From NCBI GenBank assembly GCA_041946965.1, contig JBHGBM010000008.1, positions 31,372 to 95,371 on the forward strand: a DNA stretch of 64,000 nucleotides, given 5' to 3'. A program made the position numbers and the translations under genes. The DNA is from JBHGBM01 sp041946965. GTDB lineage: Bacteria > Acidobacteriota > Terriglobia > Bryobacterales > Bryobacteraceae. The notes under the pieces were generated by a model. It made no database searches and had not been told where the DNA came from. It worked only from the letters and a program-made list of their open reading frames with translations. This document shows, piece after piece, positions 26,698-35,823 of the stretch (within the stretch, counting starts at the first letter, position 1; every line of letters starts with the position of its first letter).

Positions 26698-29022
26698 TCA
26701 GCTCCTCATCCGCATGATGAGGTACAACCCCGCCAGGCCGAACACAGCGTCGGGCGCCCAGGCGGCCATGGCGGGCGGCAACTGGTTGGCGTTTCCGATC
26801 TGCTCGAACAGCACGTTGATGCCCCAGTAGGAGATGGCGATCCCGATGCTCACTCCGATGCCCGCCATCGCCCCGCGATTGCCCACCAGAAAACCGAAAG
26901 GCACGGAGATCAGCGCCATGATCAGAGGGAACATCGGCACGGCGAACTTGCGGTAGAACTGCACGCGCAGCCGCACCGTATCGAAGCCGCTTTGCTGCAA
27001 ATCCGCAATGTACGCCCGGAGCTGCCGGAAGTTCATCTGCTTGTCTTGCAGCACTTCTTTGCGGAAGTACCTGGGGTCCTCGGTGAGTTCCGGGAAGGTC
27101 ATCACCTGGAAGGTTTGCGTGCCCACGCGGCGCTTCTTGCGGAAGTCGCTGAACCAGCCGTTTTCGTAAACCCAGGTGCGCAGGGAGGGCTGCCAGCGGG
27201 CGCGCTCGGCGGAGATCTGGCGCACCAGGTCGAAACTGGCGGGATCGAGTTCGTACACGGTGGCGCCGGCCATCACGTCTTCGGCCGGGTCGAAATAGCG
27301 GTAGTAGAAAATGCGCGGGCCGTTGCCGAAAATCCACTTGCGGTCCGGGCGCAGATAGGTCTGCACGGCGCGGCCCTTGATCTCGTTGCGCAGCGCGTCC
27401 TGCACGCGGTTGGCGCCGGGGATGTAGTAGTGGTCGAAGGCGAACAGGCCCACGCTGAACACGGTGCTGGCAAACATGATGGGCAGCGCCAGCCGGTGCA
27501 GGCTGACGCCGCAGGCCTTGAACGCGGTGACCTCGTTCTGTTTGGTGAGCACGCCGAAAGTGACCAGCACCGCCACCAGCACGCTGATGGGCAGCGTGTC
27601 GTAAATCAGCTTGGGAGCGAGGAAGGCCAGGTAGGTGAACACCTTCGGCATGGCGATGCCGTTGCGCACGATGTCGCCCAGCAGTTCGAAGAAGTTGTAC
27701 ACCTCGGTCATCCCGATGAAGCTGGCCAGCAGCAGCGTGAAATAGTAGAGGAAGTTCGAGAGGATGTAGGTGTCCACGATGAGCGGCATCACGTGCAGGC
27801 GGCCCTTGGCCGCCTGCGCCGGCTCGCGCCGCGCGGGCTTGATGCGCTGCCACGCGCGGCCGAACCAGCCGCGCACGCCTCCGATCAGATCGCGTTCGCC
27901 GGGCCGCTCCAGGCGCGCGATGAGGATCAGGCCGGCCAGCGCGAAGGCCGCGTTGGGCGCCCAGACCGCGGCTTCCGGCGGCAGCGCGCGCTGCTTCGCC
28001 AGTCCAATCAGGCTGATGAAGGAGAGGTGGTAGCAGAAGAACGCCAGGAAGACTCCCCAAACGTAACCCGACGATTTGCCGCCCTTGCGCGAGGAGACGC
28101 CCAGCGGGATGCCCACCAGCGCCATCATGATGCAGGCCAGCGGCAGCGCCAGACGCCGGTGGAACTCGATGCGCGCCTCGATCCAGTTGGGAAAATCCTT
28201 GCCCAGGTGGCGGTGCAGCTCCGTGGTGGTCATCTCCAGGAACGGGCGCTGCCGCGCGGGCGCCGGCGGAGCGGCCTCGATGGCCTGCTCGCCGCGCGGC
28301 CAGCTCGCATCGTGGGCCACGGAGTCCTTGCCCATCTCGTGCGTGCTGGCGTCGCGCAGGGAGAGCAGGATGCGGTTCTGTTCCGGCTGGGCGGTGGCGA
28401 TGGCTTCGCGGGCCACCGTCACCAGCGGCCCGGCGGCGTTTTCCTGCAAGCCGGTGGTGCGCTCCTCCGGCGGCGTCACGTCGGCCATGAACACGTTGCG
28501 CCACAGCACGACGTTATTGGCAAGCTGCCGCACGTCGCCGACATAGAGAATGGTTCTTGGGAACTGCTCCTCGAAGACGCGCGGCTGAATCTCCGCCGTG
28601 ATCTGGGTGGAAACCAGCTTGTTGATCAGGCGATTGGATTCGCGCAACGCCAGGGGCGCCAGCTTGACGGAGGCCAGGGCGGCGAGCGCGGCGGCCAGGC
28701 TCGCGAACACCAGCACCGGCAGGATCACGCGGCGGCCGGAAACGCCGGCGGCCCGCATGGCCGTGACCTCGCCGTCGCTCGACATGCGGCCCAGACCGAT
28801 CAGGATTCCCACCAGCACGCCGAACGGGATGGTCAAGGGAAGCACGGCGGGCATGCCCAGCGAGAACAGGTAGGCCACCGTCTTGAACTCGGCCGAGCTG
28901 CGCACCAGCACGCCCAGCAGCGGCCCGATGCCTTGCAGGAAAATCACCGCCGTGGCCAGCAGCGTTCCGATCAGGGCGCTGGAGAGAATCTCCCGGAAAA
29001 CGTATCTGCCGATGATCCTCAT
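26698..29022 (-). CDS. Fused LptF-LptG permease (YjgP/YjgQ family) for lipopolysaccharide export
   Basis: 774 residues, twice the usual length. Two YjgP/YjgQ units are joined. Unit 1, residues 1 to about 390, has MRIIGRYVFREILSS and LTIPFGVLVGILIGLGR. Unit 2, residues about 410-774, has DTYILSNFLYYFTLLLASF and LPISVLVAVLVTFGVL. Each unit has its own pair-of-helices, periplasmic beta-jellyroll region and closing helices (LACIMMALVGIPLGV; MFPLIMALISVPFGFLVG). LptF and LptG form the membrane part of the LptB2FG transporter. A single chain would fix their 1:1 ratio. The ATG overlaps the stop of the upstream TldE-like gene. Confidence 0.88.
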   Translation of the reverse strand: MRIIGRYVFREILSSALIGTLLATAVIFLQGIGPLLGVLVRSSAEFKTVAYLFSLGMPAVLPLTIPFGVLVGILIGLGRMSSDGEVTAMRAAGVSGRRVILPVLVFASLAAALAALASVKLAPLALRESNRLINKLVSTQITAEIQPRVFEEQFPRTILYVGDVRQLANNVVLWRNVFMADVTPPEERTTGLQENAAGPLVTVAREAIATAQPEQNRILLSLRDASTHEMGKDSVAHDASWPRGEQAIEAAPPAPARQRPFLEMTTTELHRHLGKDFPNWIEARIEFHRRLALPLACIMMALVGIPLGVSSRKGGKSSGYVWGVFLAFFCYHLSFISLIGLAKQRALPPEAAVWAPNAAFALAGLILIARLERPGERDLIGGVRGWFGRAWQRIKPARREPAQAAKGRLHVMPLIVDTYILSNFLYYFTLLLASFIGMTEVYNFFELLGDIVRNGIAMPKVFTYLAFLAPKLIYDTLPISVLVAVLVTFGVLTKQNEVTAFKACGVSLHRLALPIMFASTVFSVGLFAFDHYYIPGANRVQDALRNEIKGRAVQTYLRPDRKWIFGNGPRIFYYRYFDPAEDVMAGATVYELDPASFDLVRQISAERARWQPSLRTWVYENGWFSDFRKKRRVGTQTFQVMTFPELTEDPRYFRKEVLQDKQMNFRQLRAYIADLQQSGFDTVRLRVQFYRKFAVPMFPLIMALISVPFGFLVGNRGAMAGIGVSIGIAISYWGINVLFEQIGNANQLPPAMAAWAPDAVFGLAGLYLIMRMRS

Positions 29023-30731
29023 ACGGGCGGCGGAACCACGGGCAACTTGGGCAGCTCTTCCTCGGCGGGATGCAGCTCGAGGTCGTCAATCAATACGGAG
29101 GGCGCCACTACGCAGGTTTCGGCCACGTAGCCTCCCGCGCCCATGAGCGCGAACGGCGCGGTGTTGTTCAGAAACTCGAACAAGTTCTCGTCATCGGCGG
29201 CGGCGAGCACGTCTTTGAAAGAGCGCGCGTTGAGGCCGCGGAAGCGCAGGCCCCGCACCAGCTCCTCGCGTCCGTCCGGATACACCTTGTAGACCAGCAC
29301 CGGCATGGAGACGGGCCGCGCGCTGCCCCCCTGCGCCGATCCAGTCACCAGCCGCCGCACTTCCTCGAAAGACGCGGAGGAAGGAAAATCCATCTTGCGC
29401 ACCAGCAGCCCGTAAGGCTTGCCGCGCGTGTTGCAGATTTCGATCAGCTTGCGTTTCAGCTCCGGCAGCGTGCTGGTTTCCGAGGCGCGCACGAACAGGT
29501 TGCTGATGGCTGCGGCGCTGGCCCCAAAGGAGCCGGGCAGGCGCGCGCGGCCGTTGGAACCGGAATGCCCGCGCACCGGCTGCCGGGTGGTAAGAAAGCC
29601 CTTAAGCACGCCCTTTTCGACGAGGAAGACGGGCTTGGGTGCGACGCCCTCGCGGTCCACCGGGTAGGAGCCGAAAAGGCGGCGGCCGCGCCACTCGGTC
29701 TGGGTGGGATCATCCACTACGTCGAAGAACTCCGGCAGAATGCGGGCGCCCTCGCGGCCGTCGAGCTCGCTATACGGGAACGCGCCGGGCCGGCCGGGCT
29801 CCATCACGGGCCGGCGCGTCAGGGCGAAACTGCGGCCCAGGACCTCGGCGAACAACTGCGGCGAGGCCATGCCTTCGAACAGCACGGGGCCGGAATAATC
29901 CTCGCCGCGCGGCGCGCGGGCCAGCGCCGCCGCGCTCGCGCCAAGCTGTTGGATGCCGCGCGCGAGATCCGGTTCCGGGGGCAGGCCCCGGAGATCGCGG
30001 GCGTGGAACACGGCGGCGTCCCGCGCGGTCATGCCGTCGGGCGCCTGCGCCATCACGCGCGCGCGGAGGAATACCAGGTCCTCCGGGAAGCGCGCCTCGG
30101 AACCCTCGCTGTTGACGTAGTAGTGGGTGCTGCGTATGGCTTCGAATTCGATGCTGGAGTTCTTCAGGCGGTAGGCGGCCAGCAGGGCCGAGAGCGCGCG
30201 AAGGCGGGCGGCCCAGGCGGCTTCATCGGGAGTCTCGGGATGAGACGCCGCGACGTGCCTGGCGGGCGCGGCGCGGGCGAAATCGTCAATGGCCTCGGCG
30301 AGCGCCACGTTGCGCAGCGCGGCGCGCTTGCGCGATAACACTTCCAGGGCCCGCTTGTAGGCGTTGTCCGTGGCCAGCCAGAAATAGCGGCGCATGACCG
30401 GATACAGGTCGTCCAGCGGGAAACGCTCGTTTTCGAAGCCGCCGTAGAAGCCTCCGGCGTAGTTGGTGTTGTCGAACTTGTAGTCGCCCACCCGCACACG
30501 CACTTCGGGCAGGCGCACGCGCTCGCGCCGCTGGGAGACGATGCCGCCGAGGGTGGCGGAAATAGCGACGCTCTCGGCGTCATCGAGCGCGTACTCGATG
30601 AAGTACGGCGCGTCGAGGTTGGGCACCCGCAGCGCGCGCGAACGGGCCAGTTCGTCGCGCATGGCGGAGAGCGCGTCGCCGGCGGCGGGCGCGGCGCAGG
30701 GAAACAGCAGCAGCAGGGCGAGCCGCTTCAC
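29019..30731 (-). CDS. Secreted TldE/PmbA-like protein lacking the metal motif
   Basis: 570 residues from the GTG at 30731, which overlaps the previous stop as GTGA after a GGAGGAG. The signal peptide is MKRLALLLLFPCAAPAAG. The C-terminal half matches the TldD/PmbA family (GARILPEFFDVVDDPTQTEW, GVLKGFLTTRQPVRGHSGS, KPYGLLVRKMD). Where TldD has HExxxH, this protein reads LFAEVLGRSF, so it cannot bind the catalytic metal that way. TldE is likewise non-catalytic and pairs with TldD. It is placed directly after a TldD-like gene that keeps the motif. Confidence 0.8.
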   Translation of the reverse strand: MKRLALLLLFPCAAPAAGDALSAMRDELARSRALRVPNLDAPYFIEYALDDAESVAISATLGGIVSQRRERVRLPEVRVRVGDYKFDNTNYAGGFYGGFENERFPLDDLYPVMRRYFWLATDNAYKRALEVLSRKRAALRNVALAEAIDDFARAAPARHVAASHPETPDEAAWAARLRALSALLAAYRLKNSSIEFEAIRSTHYYVNSEGSEARFPEDLVFLRARVMAQAPDGMTARDAAVFHARDLRGLPPEPDLARGIQQLGASAAALARAPRGEDYSGPVLFEGMASPQLFAEVLGRSFALTRRPVMEPGRPGAFPYSELDGREGARILPEFFDVVDDPTQTEWRGRRLFGSYPVDREGVAPKPVFLVEKGVLKGFLTTRQPVRGHSGSNGRARLPGSFGASAAAISNLFVRASETSTLPELKRKLIEICNTRGKPYGLLVRKMDFPSSASFEEVRRLVTGSAQGGSARPVSMPVLVYKVYPDGREELVRGLRFRGLNARSFKDVLAAADDENLFEFLNNTAPFALMGAGGYVAETCVVAPSVLIDDLELHPAEEELPKLPVVPPPV

Positions 30732-32398
30732 CGCTTCTCTCCTCCGGGCGGAGGCAGCAGCGGCGGGCGCTCCTGCGACTTGGCCTTCTTTTCGATCTCG
30801 ATTTCGGAAACCAGCAGCGCGGGCGAAACCGCGGCCACGGGCACGTTGCCCGACTCGGCCCCGCAATAGCCGTTGAAGACTTCGGGCTTCTCGCCGGTGG
30901 CCAGGATTTTCGAGAAGCTGGCGAGCGGAGTGCCCACCATGTCGGCGCCGCGCACCAGCTCATCGGGGCGTCCGCCGGGGAACACGCGGTAGACCATCAC
31001 GGGGATCACCTTGAACGCCTGAAGTCCCATGCGGGAAGTGGCGGTGAACCCGCCGGTGATGTCCTGGAAATAAAGCCCGTACGGCTTGCCCTGCCGCTTG
31101 ACCTCGGCGATCAACATCTCGCGCAGGCGCGCTTCCGGCACGCGCCGCGAGGATTCCACGATGAGGTTCGACTGGCGCGAGACGGGCTCCAGGCCCGGCT
31201 GCCGGCGGCCATGCCCGTTCGATTGAGGGAAGCCCTTCACCGGCGAGCGCGACATGAGGAATGTGCGCAGCACGCCGTTTTCGATTACCGTCACGGGCTG
31301 GGCTTTCACGCCTTCGTCGTCGTAAGCGTACCAGCCGTTCAGGTCGATGCCGGCTTCCTGGCGGCGCGTGGGATCGAACACCACCGAGAGGAACTCCGGC
31401 AGCACCTTGGTTCCCACGCTCTTGGTGAACGTCTGGCCTTCGGTCTCATCCTTCTGGCGGTGGCCCTCGATGCGGTGGCCGAAGATCTCGTGAAAGAACA
31501 CCGCCGCCGCGCGTCCGGAGAAGATGGCGGGGCCGACGAACGGTTCGGAGACCGGCGCTTTCAGCAGAGCCGCCAGGTCGGAAGCCACGCGGTCCGCCGC
31601 CTGGTTCAGGGCGCGCTCCGTTGGCAGCCTGCCCGGCTCGGCCGCTTCAAAGGTGGCGCCCGTGCCGAGATCCATGCCGTCCGGGGCCTTGGCCTGCGCC
31701 GTAATCACCACGCGCGCGAAGCCGCGGCCGTGTTCCAGGCGCGTCCCTTCCGTGCTGGCGAGGTAGCGGGTCTCGTTTTGCCAGATCACGGTGACGTTGC
31801 CGCGCAGCACGCCGGGAATGCGCGCCAGGCGGGCCGAAAGCCGGCGCGCGCGTTCGGCCCACAATTCGGAGTCGAACGGAACGCGCGCCGGCGGCGCGGA
31901 GAACACGGCCGGCGGGGCGCTCGAAAAATCCGCCGAGGCGTCCTCTTCCGCCACCTTCACCTGCGTGCTGGTGCGGATCTTGATAAGCCGCTCCGCCGCC
32001 GCGCGATAGGCGCGGTCGGTGTCGAGCCACAACCGCGAGCGGATGGCCGCCGGGGCGTCGTCAATGGAAATGGCCGCGCCGGAAGTGAACTGCGCGCGCT
32101 CACCGCGCACCCTGTGGTAGTTATCGAGCTGCGGGGAACCCACCCGGATGCCGACGTCGAGCACACGCGTGCGGCCGCCGGTGCGCGCCGTGAGGGCGCC
32201 GAGGGAGGCCGAAATCACCTGGAAATCCTGCCCGGTGACGGCGTAGGAGAGGTAATAAGGGGCCGGGTCGGCTTTCTGCTTGAGGGCGGCGAAATTGCGG
32301 TCGAGTTCCTGCGCCAGGATGTCCAGCAGCCTGGACTGCCCGCCCGGTGCAACCGCCAGAAAACAGACGAGTAACGCGGTCAAATCACAGCATAGCAC
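30728..32398 (-). CDS. Secreted TldD-like metallopeptidase
   Basis: About 556 residues. Possible starts are GTG 32398 or TTG 32383; the upstream frame is chance. A hydrophobic leader (LTALLVCFLAVAPG) suggests export. The TldD metal motif HEIFGH is at about residues 303-308, followed by GHRQKDETEGQTF. Downstream GWYAYDDEGVKAQP and LRTFLMSRSPVKGFPQSNGHG match the beta-barrel part of the family. In known bacteria TldD/TldE act in the cytoplasm on modified peptides; this pair appears exported. It overlaps the M20 gene upstream and the TldE-like gene downstream. Confidence 0.83.
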   Translation of the reverse strand: MLCCDLTALLVCFLAVAPGGQSRLLDILAQELDRNFAALKQKADPAPYYLSYAVTGQDFQVISASLGALTARTGGRTRVLDVGIRVGSPQLDNYHRVRGERAQFTSGAAISIDDAPAAIRSRLWLDTDRAYRAAAERLIKIRTSTQVKVAEEDASADFSSAPPAVFSAPPARVPFDSELWAERARRLSARLARIPGVLRGNVTVIWQNETRYLASTEGTRLEHGRGFARVVITAQAKAPDGMDLGTGATFEAAEPGRLPTERALNQAADRVASDLAALLKAPVSEPFVGPAIFSGRAAAVFFHEIFGHRIEGHRQKDETEGQTFTKSVGTKVLPEFLSVVFDPTRRQEAGIDLNGWYAYDDEGVKAQPVTVIENGVLRTFLMSRSPVKGFPQSNGHGRRQPGLEPVSRQSNLIVESSRRVPEARLREMLIAEVKRQGKPYGLYFQDITGGFTATSRMGLQAFKVIPVMVYRVFPGGRPDELVRGADMVGTPLASFSKILATGEKPEVFNGYCGAESGNVPVAAVSPALLVSEIEIEKKAKSQERPPLLPPPGGEKR

Positions 32399-33773
32399 CG
32401 CGCTCGGCGCCGTACTGTTCGAAGAAGGCGGCCACGGTCCGGATGCCCAGGTAGAAGTTCTCCAGGTGGAACTTTTCATTGGGCGAGTGCAGCCCGTCGT
32501 CGGGCAGCCCGAATCCCATCATCACCGTGGGGATTCCGAGGTGGTTGGCGAACTCGCCCACAATGGGCACCGAGCCTCCCGACCGGATGAACACGGCCGG
32601 TCTGCCGAACACCTCGGCGAACGCCCGCGCGGCGAGCCGGATGGCCGGCTGATCGGGGCTGATGACCAGGCCCGGCGAGGCGCTCAGGACGTTCACGTTC
32701 ATGCGCAGCCCGCGCGGCGTGTTCTGCGCGACGAAATCCCGCACCGCGGCCGCGATCTTCTCCGGGTCCTGCCGCGGCACCAGCCGCAGACTCACCTTGG
32801 CCAGGGCCCTGGCGGGGATCACGGTCTTCGAGCCCGCGCCGGTGAATCCGCCCGCGATGCCGTGCACTTCGAGCGTGGGCCGCGCCCAGATGCGCTCGAG
32901 CACGGGGTAGCCCGGCTCGCCGGTCAGCGCGGCTGCGCCCACTTCCTTCTCCAGAAACTCCTGCTCGCTGAATGGCAGGCGTTTCCAACTCTCGGCCTCG
33001 GCGGGCGCGGGCGGCTCCACATCGTCGTAGATGCCCGGAATGCGGATCACGCCGTTCTCGTCTTTCGCCTTGGCCAGCAGCTCGGCCAGTCCGAAGATGG
33101 GGTTCGGCGACGCGCCGCCGTACAGGCCCGAGTGCAGGTCGCGCCCCGGCCCGCTCGCCTCGATCTCCATGTAGACGAGCCCGCGCAGCCCGATGCACAG
33201 GGTCGGCATGCCGGGCGCGTACATGGCCGTGTCGGAAACCAGCGCGACATCGGCCTTGAGCTTTTCGGGGTTGGCGGCCACGTACTGCGCGATGGAAGCG
33301 CCGCCCACCTCTTCTTCGCCCTCGATGAGAAACTTCACGTTGAGGGGCGGCTTGCCGTTGGCGGCCCGCAAGGCCTCAATGGCCTTGATGTGCGTATAGA
33401 GCTGGCCCTTATCGTCGGCCGAGCCGCGCGCGTAGAGGTTGCCGTCGCGCAGCGTGGGTTCGAACGGAGGCGTGTTCCACAACTCCAGCGGGTCGGCGGG
33501 CTGCACGTCGTAGTGGCCGTAGCAGAGTACGGTCGGCCTGCCGGGCGCGTGCAGCCACTCTCCGTAAACCAGGGGGTGTTTCGCGGTCGGAATGATCTCA
33601 ACCCGCTCCATGCCCACGCCACGCAGGCTGTTCGCCACGAATTCGGCCGCACGACGGATATCGGGCTGGTTCTCCGGCAGCGTGCTGATGCTGGGAATGC
33701 GCAGGAATTCATTCAGCTCGTTGAGCAGGCGTTCGCGGTTCTGTTCGACAAAAGCGCCGGTGGAGGAAGGCAT
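32385..33773 (-). CDS. M20 family dipeptidase (CNDP/PepV-like)
   Basis: 462 residues, the typical size of M20 dipeptidases. Metal-site motifs are YGHYDVQP, ARGSADDKGQ, GEEEVGG, SDTAMYAPG, the dimer-domain RDLHSGLYGG, and GLPDDGLHSPNEKF at the C-terminus. It cleaves dipeptides or beta-linked dipeptides. No export signal is seen. It is first in an overlapping chain M20 - TldD - TldE - LptFG, which suggests a link between peptide turnover and the envelope. Confidence 0.88.
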   Translation of the reverse strand: MPSSTGAFVEQNRERLLNELNEFLRIPSISTLPENQPDIRRAAEFVANSLRGVGMERVEIIPTAKHPLVYGEWLHAPGRPTVLCYGHYDVQPADPLELWNTPPFEPTLRDGNLYARGSADDKGQLYTHIKAIEALRAANGKPPLNVKFLIEGEEEVGGASIAQYVAANPEKLKADVALVSDTAMYAPGMPTLCIGLRGLVYMEIEASGPGRDLHSGLYGGASPNPIFGLAELLAKAKDENGVIRIPGIYDDVEPPAPAEAESWKRLPFSEQEFLEKEVGAAALTGEPGYPVLERIWARPTLEVHGIAGGFTGAGSKTVIPARALAKVSLRLVPRQDPEKIAAAVRDFVAQNTPRGLRMNVNVLSASPGLVISPDQPAIRLAARAFAEVFGRPAVFIRSGGSVPIVGEFANHLGIPTVMMGFGLPDDGLHSPNEKFHLENFYLGIRTVAAFFEQYGAERGAML

Positions 33774-33791
33774 GCCACCATTGTAGAAGCG

Positions 33792-34220
33792 TCAGCCCGC
33801 CCAGCGGGCGCTCGCCTGCGCGGCGGGTTCCTTCCGGTACAAATCGGCTTCGGGACCAAGCCGGGTGCACACGTTGGAGAGAATCCGTCTGACCTCGGCT
33901 TCGTGGAACGGCTGCGCGATCATGTCATAGCCGCCGCGGTTGAGCACTTCGGCCCATTCGCGGGCGTCGGCAAACGGATCCGTGACGATCACCTCGGTAC
34001 GCGGCGATTTGCGCCGCGCCAGCCTGAGCACGTCCAGCCAGGTGCCGTCGGGCAGCGCGGCTTCGGTGAGCACCGCGCTGTAAAGATGCTTTGAGAGCTT
34101 CTTGCGTGCCTGCTCCAGGGTGAGAACGTGGTCAAATCTGAAGGGTAGAGACAGGAGCATTTGCGAGAGGCGAAGCGCGTCTTCCGCACGCGGGGAAACG
34201 AACAACACCAGGGTCTCCAT
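33792..34220 (-). CDS. Degenerate response-regulator receiver (pseudo-receiver)
   Basis: 142 residues with the receiver pattern: LVLFVSPRAED at strand 1, LTEAALPDG at strand 3, EVIVTDP at strand 4 and MIAQPF at strand 5. In a normal receiver the strand-3 Asp takes the phosphoryl group; here it is Glu, and the conserved Lys before Pro-Phe is Gln. A GGGAG lies six bases before the ATG. No output domain follows. It may be a phosphorylation-independent switch, or unrelated to two-component signalling. Confidence 0.7.
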   Translation of the reverse strand: METLVLFVSPRAEDALRLSQMLLSLPFRFDHVLTLEQARKKLSKHLYSAVLTEAALPDGTWLDVLRLARRKSPRTEVIVTDPFADAREWAEVLNRGGYDMIAQPFHEAEVRRILSNVCTRLGPEADLYRKEPAAQASARWAG

Positions 34221-34298
34221 CTAAGGCTCCCTGATTATTGGTATACCTCTCCCCGACGGCACGAGAAAGCAACACTCGCCCGTGGGTTGTGAGCGACT

Positions 34299-34844
34299 TC
34301 ACGGCGTGCGCTCGGGCTTCAAGACCGCCACGTAGGAGAGATTGCGGTAGAGTTGGTTGTAATCCAGGCCGAACCCGACCACAAACCGGTCGGGGATTTC
34401 GAAACAGCGGAAATCCACGGGCACCTGCGCGATGCGCCGCGAATTGCGGTCCAGGAACGTGCAGACCGCCAGCGAATTGGGCCCTCGGCTCGCCAGCGTC
34501 TGGAGCAGGTAGCGGAGCGTAAACCCCGTATCGACAATATCCTCCACCAGCAGCACGTCTTCGTCTTCAATGCTCTCGTCGAGGTCCTTGGAGATGCGCA
34601 CCACGCCGGGCGCGCCCGAGCGGTTGGAAAAGCCGGAGATGCCCAGGAAATCCACCTTCAGCGGCGCCTCGATTTCGCGCGCCAGCGCGGTCAGAAAGAA
34701 GACGGATCCCTTGAGCACGCTCACCAGCTTGATGGTGCGCCCGCGATAGCGTTCCGAGATTTCGGCCCCGACTTCGCGAATTCTTTGCTCGATCTGTCCG
34801 GCGGTGAAGAGAATGCGTTCGATATTGGGAGGTTCGGAGGTCAT
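34299..34844 (-). CDS. hpt: Hypoxanthine phosphoribosyltransferase
   Basis: 181 residues. The PRPP-binding motif VLLVEDIVDTGFTL is at about residues 97-110, with VSVLKGSVFFLTAL before it and FVVGFGLDYN after it, all typical of bacterial Hpt. It salvages hypoxanthine (and guanine) to nucleotide. The ATG overlaps the stop of the upstream cytidylate-kinase-like gene as ATGA, so the two are made together. Confidence 0.93.
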   Translation of the reverse strand: MTSEPPNIERILFTAGQIEQRIREVGAEISERYRGRTIKLVSVLKGSVFFLTALAREIEAPLKVDFLGISGFSNRSGAPGVVRISKDLDESIEDEDVLLVEDIVDTGFTLRYLLQTLASRGPNSLAVCTFLDRNSRRIAQVPVDFRCFEIPDRFVVGFGLDYNQLYRNLSYVAVLKPERTP

Positions 34845-35782
34845 TTGCGGCTCAGACCGTACTTGACGATCAGGTCTTCGATGTCCTTTTGATAGTAAAC
34901 CTGTATGTTCACGTGGGGATAGAGTTCACGCAGCAGCCGGATCTTGCGATTTTTCTTCGTCACCAGCGACTGTTTCATGGTGGTCAGCTCGATATACTGC
35001 TCAAACTCGGGCAAGTAGAAGTCCGGGGTGAAGGACTCCACCACGCGGCCTTCGCCGTCCCACTGAATGGGGAAGCTGCGGGGCTCGTATTCCCACGCGA
35101 TGCGATAGAAATCCAGCAGCGTGGCGAAAATCTGTTCGCTCGGGTGCGCGAAGGGTTTTGGCTCCAGGCGCGCCCGGCCGGGCGGCACGATGCCGTGCTT
35201 GGAGAGCCGCAGCCGCATCTGAAACTGCAACTGCGCCTCGACCAGCGCGGAGAGAAAACCGCGCTCGCTCAAGCCGAGCCGTTCGACGGAGCGTTCCACG
35301 ATATCAACCATCTGCTCGGAGTCCATGGTTTCGGCGTTCAGGGTGATATCGAACAGGTGCGGGCCGAGCAGGGCGATGCCGTAATGCCGCTTGCGGGCGG
35401 CGCGCTCGGCGGCTTCCATCTCCCGCAGCAACGCGCGGGCGGCGGGCCGTTCCAGGCGGCGGTCGATCATGAGATTGCCGACGCGCACGGGCTCCGGCGC
35501 CACCACGCGGACGCGCAGCATGCCGCGGAAGTGCGAGTGGAGCACCTCGGCGCCCTCCGCGCAGAAAACCAGGTGATGCCCGGTGGCCAGGCGCCCGACG
35601 ATGGAAGCGGTCACGTCCGGGTAAGCCGGATCGGGAATCACGGTGTCCGGCCCGAATTCCTGCTCGATGAGCGCGGCCATGCGCGACCCGGTGACCAGCT
35701 CGTAACCGAGACGCTGCGCGGCGATCCTTGCCACCTCTTCATACCGGCATCCCGCCTGCCCCGAGACCGCGATCAACGCCAC
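34841..35782 (-). CDS. Cytidylate-kinase-like protein fused to a PD-(D/E)XK nuclease-like domain
   Basis: 313 residues from a GTG. Residues 1 to about 190 resemble the cytidylate-kinase-like family (VSGQAGCRYEEVARIAAQRLGY, DPAYPDVTASIV), which lacks a classical P-loop lysine; Arg/Tyr stands there. Residues about 225-313 hold SFTPDFYLPEFEQYIELTTMK and KKNRKIRLLRELYP, in the D...ExT..K layout of VSR/PD-(D/E)XK-type nuclease folds. The linker has a helix-rich MRLRLSKHGIVPP. Coupled with hpt, so a link to nucleotide metabolism or defence is possible. Starts 41 bp from divergent lutA. Confidence 0.7.
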   Translation of the reverse strand: MALIAVSGQAGCRYEEVARIAAQRLGYELVTGSRMAALIEQEFGPDTVIPDPAYPDVTASIVGRLATGHHLVFCAEGAEVLHSHFRGMLRVRVVAPEPVRVGNLMIDRRLERPAARALLREMEAAERAARKRHYGIALLGPHLFDITLNAETMDSEQMVDIVERSVERLGLSERGFLSALVEAQLQFQMRLRLSKHGIVPPGRARLEPKPFAHPSEQIFATLLDFYRIAWEYEPRSFPIQWDGEGRVVESFTPDFYLPEFEQYIELTTMKQSLVTKKNRKIRLLRELYPHVNIQVYYQKDIEDLIVKYGLSRK

Positions 35783-35808
35783 AAGGCCATGATAACGCGC
35801 AGCCCTGC

Positions 35809-35814
35809 TACAAT
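35809..35814 (+). promoter_or_regulatory. -10 element for lutABC
   Basis: TACAAT nine bp before the ATG of lutA. Transcription would begin within a few bases of the start codon, with no room for a ribosome site. The -35 is not recognisable. Confidence 0.4.
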
Positions 35815-35823
35815 TGCTCTCTC

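Noticed and set aside
26491..29130. 879-codon plus-strand frame opposite lptFG
   Set aside because: Same antisense artefact; lptFG has clear membrane helices and family motifs.
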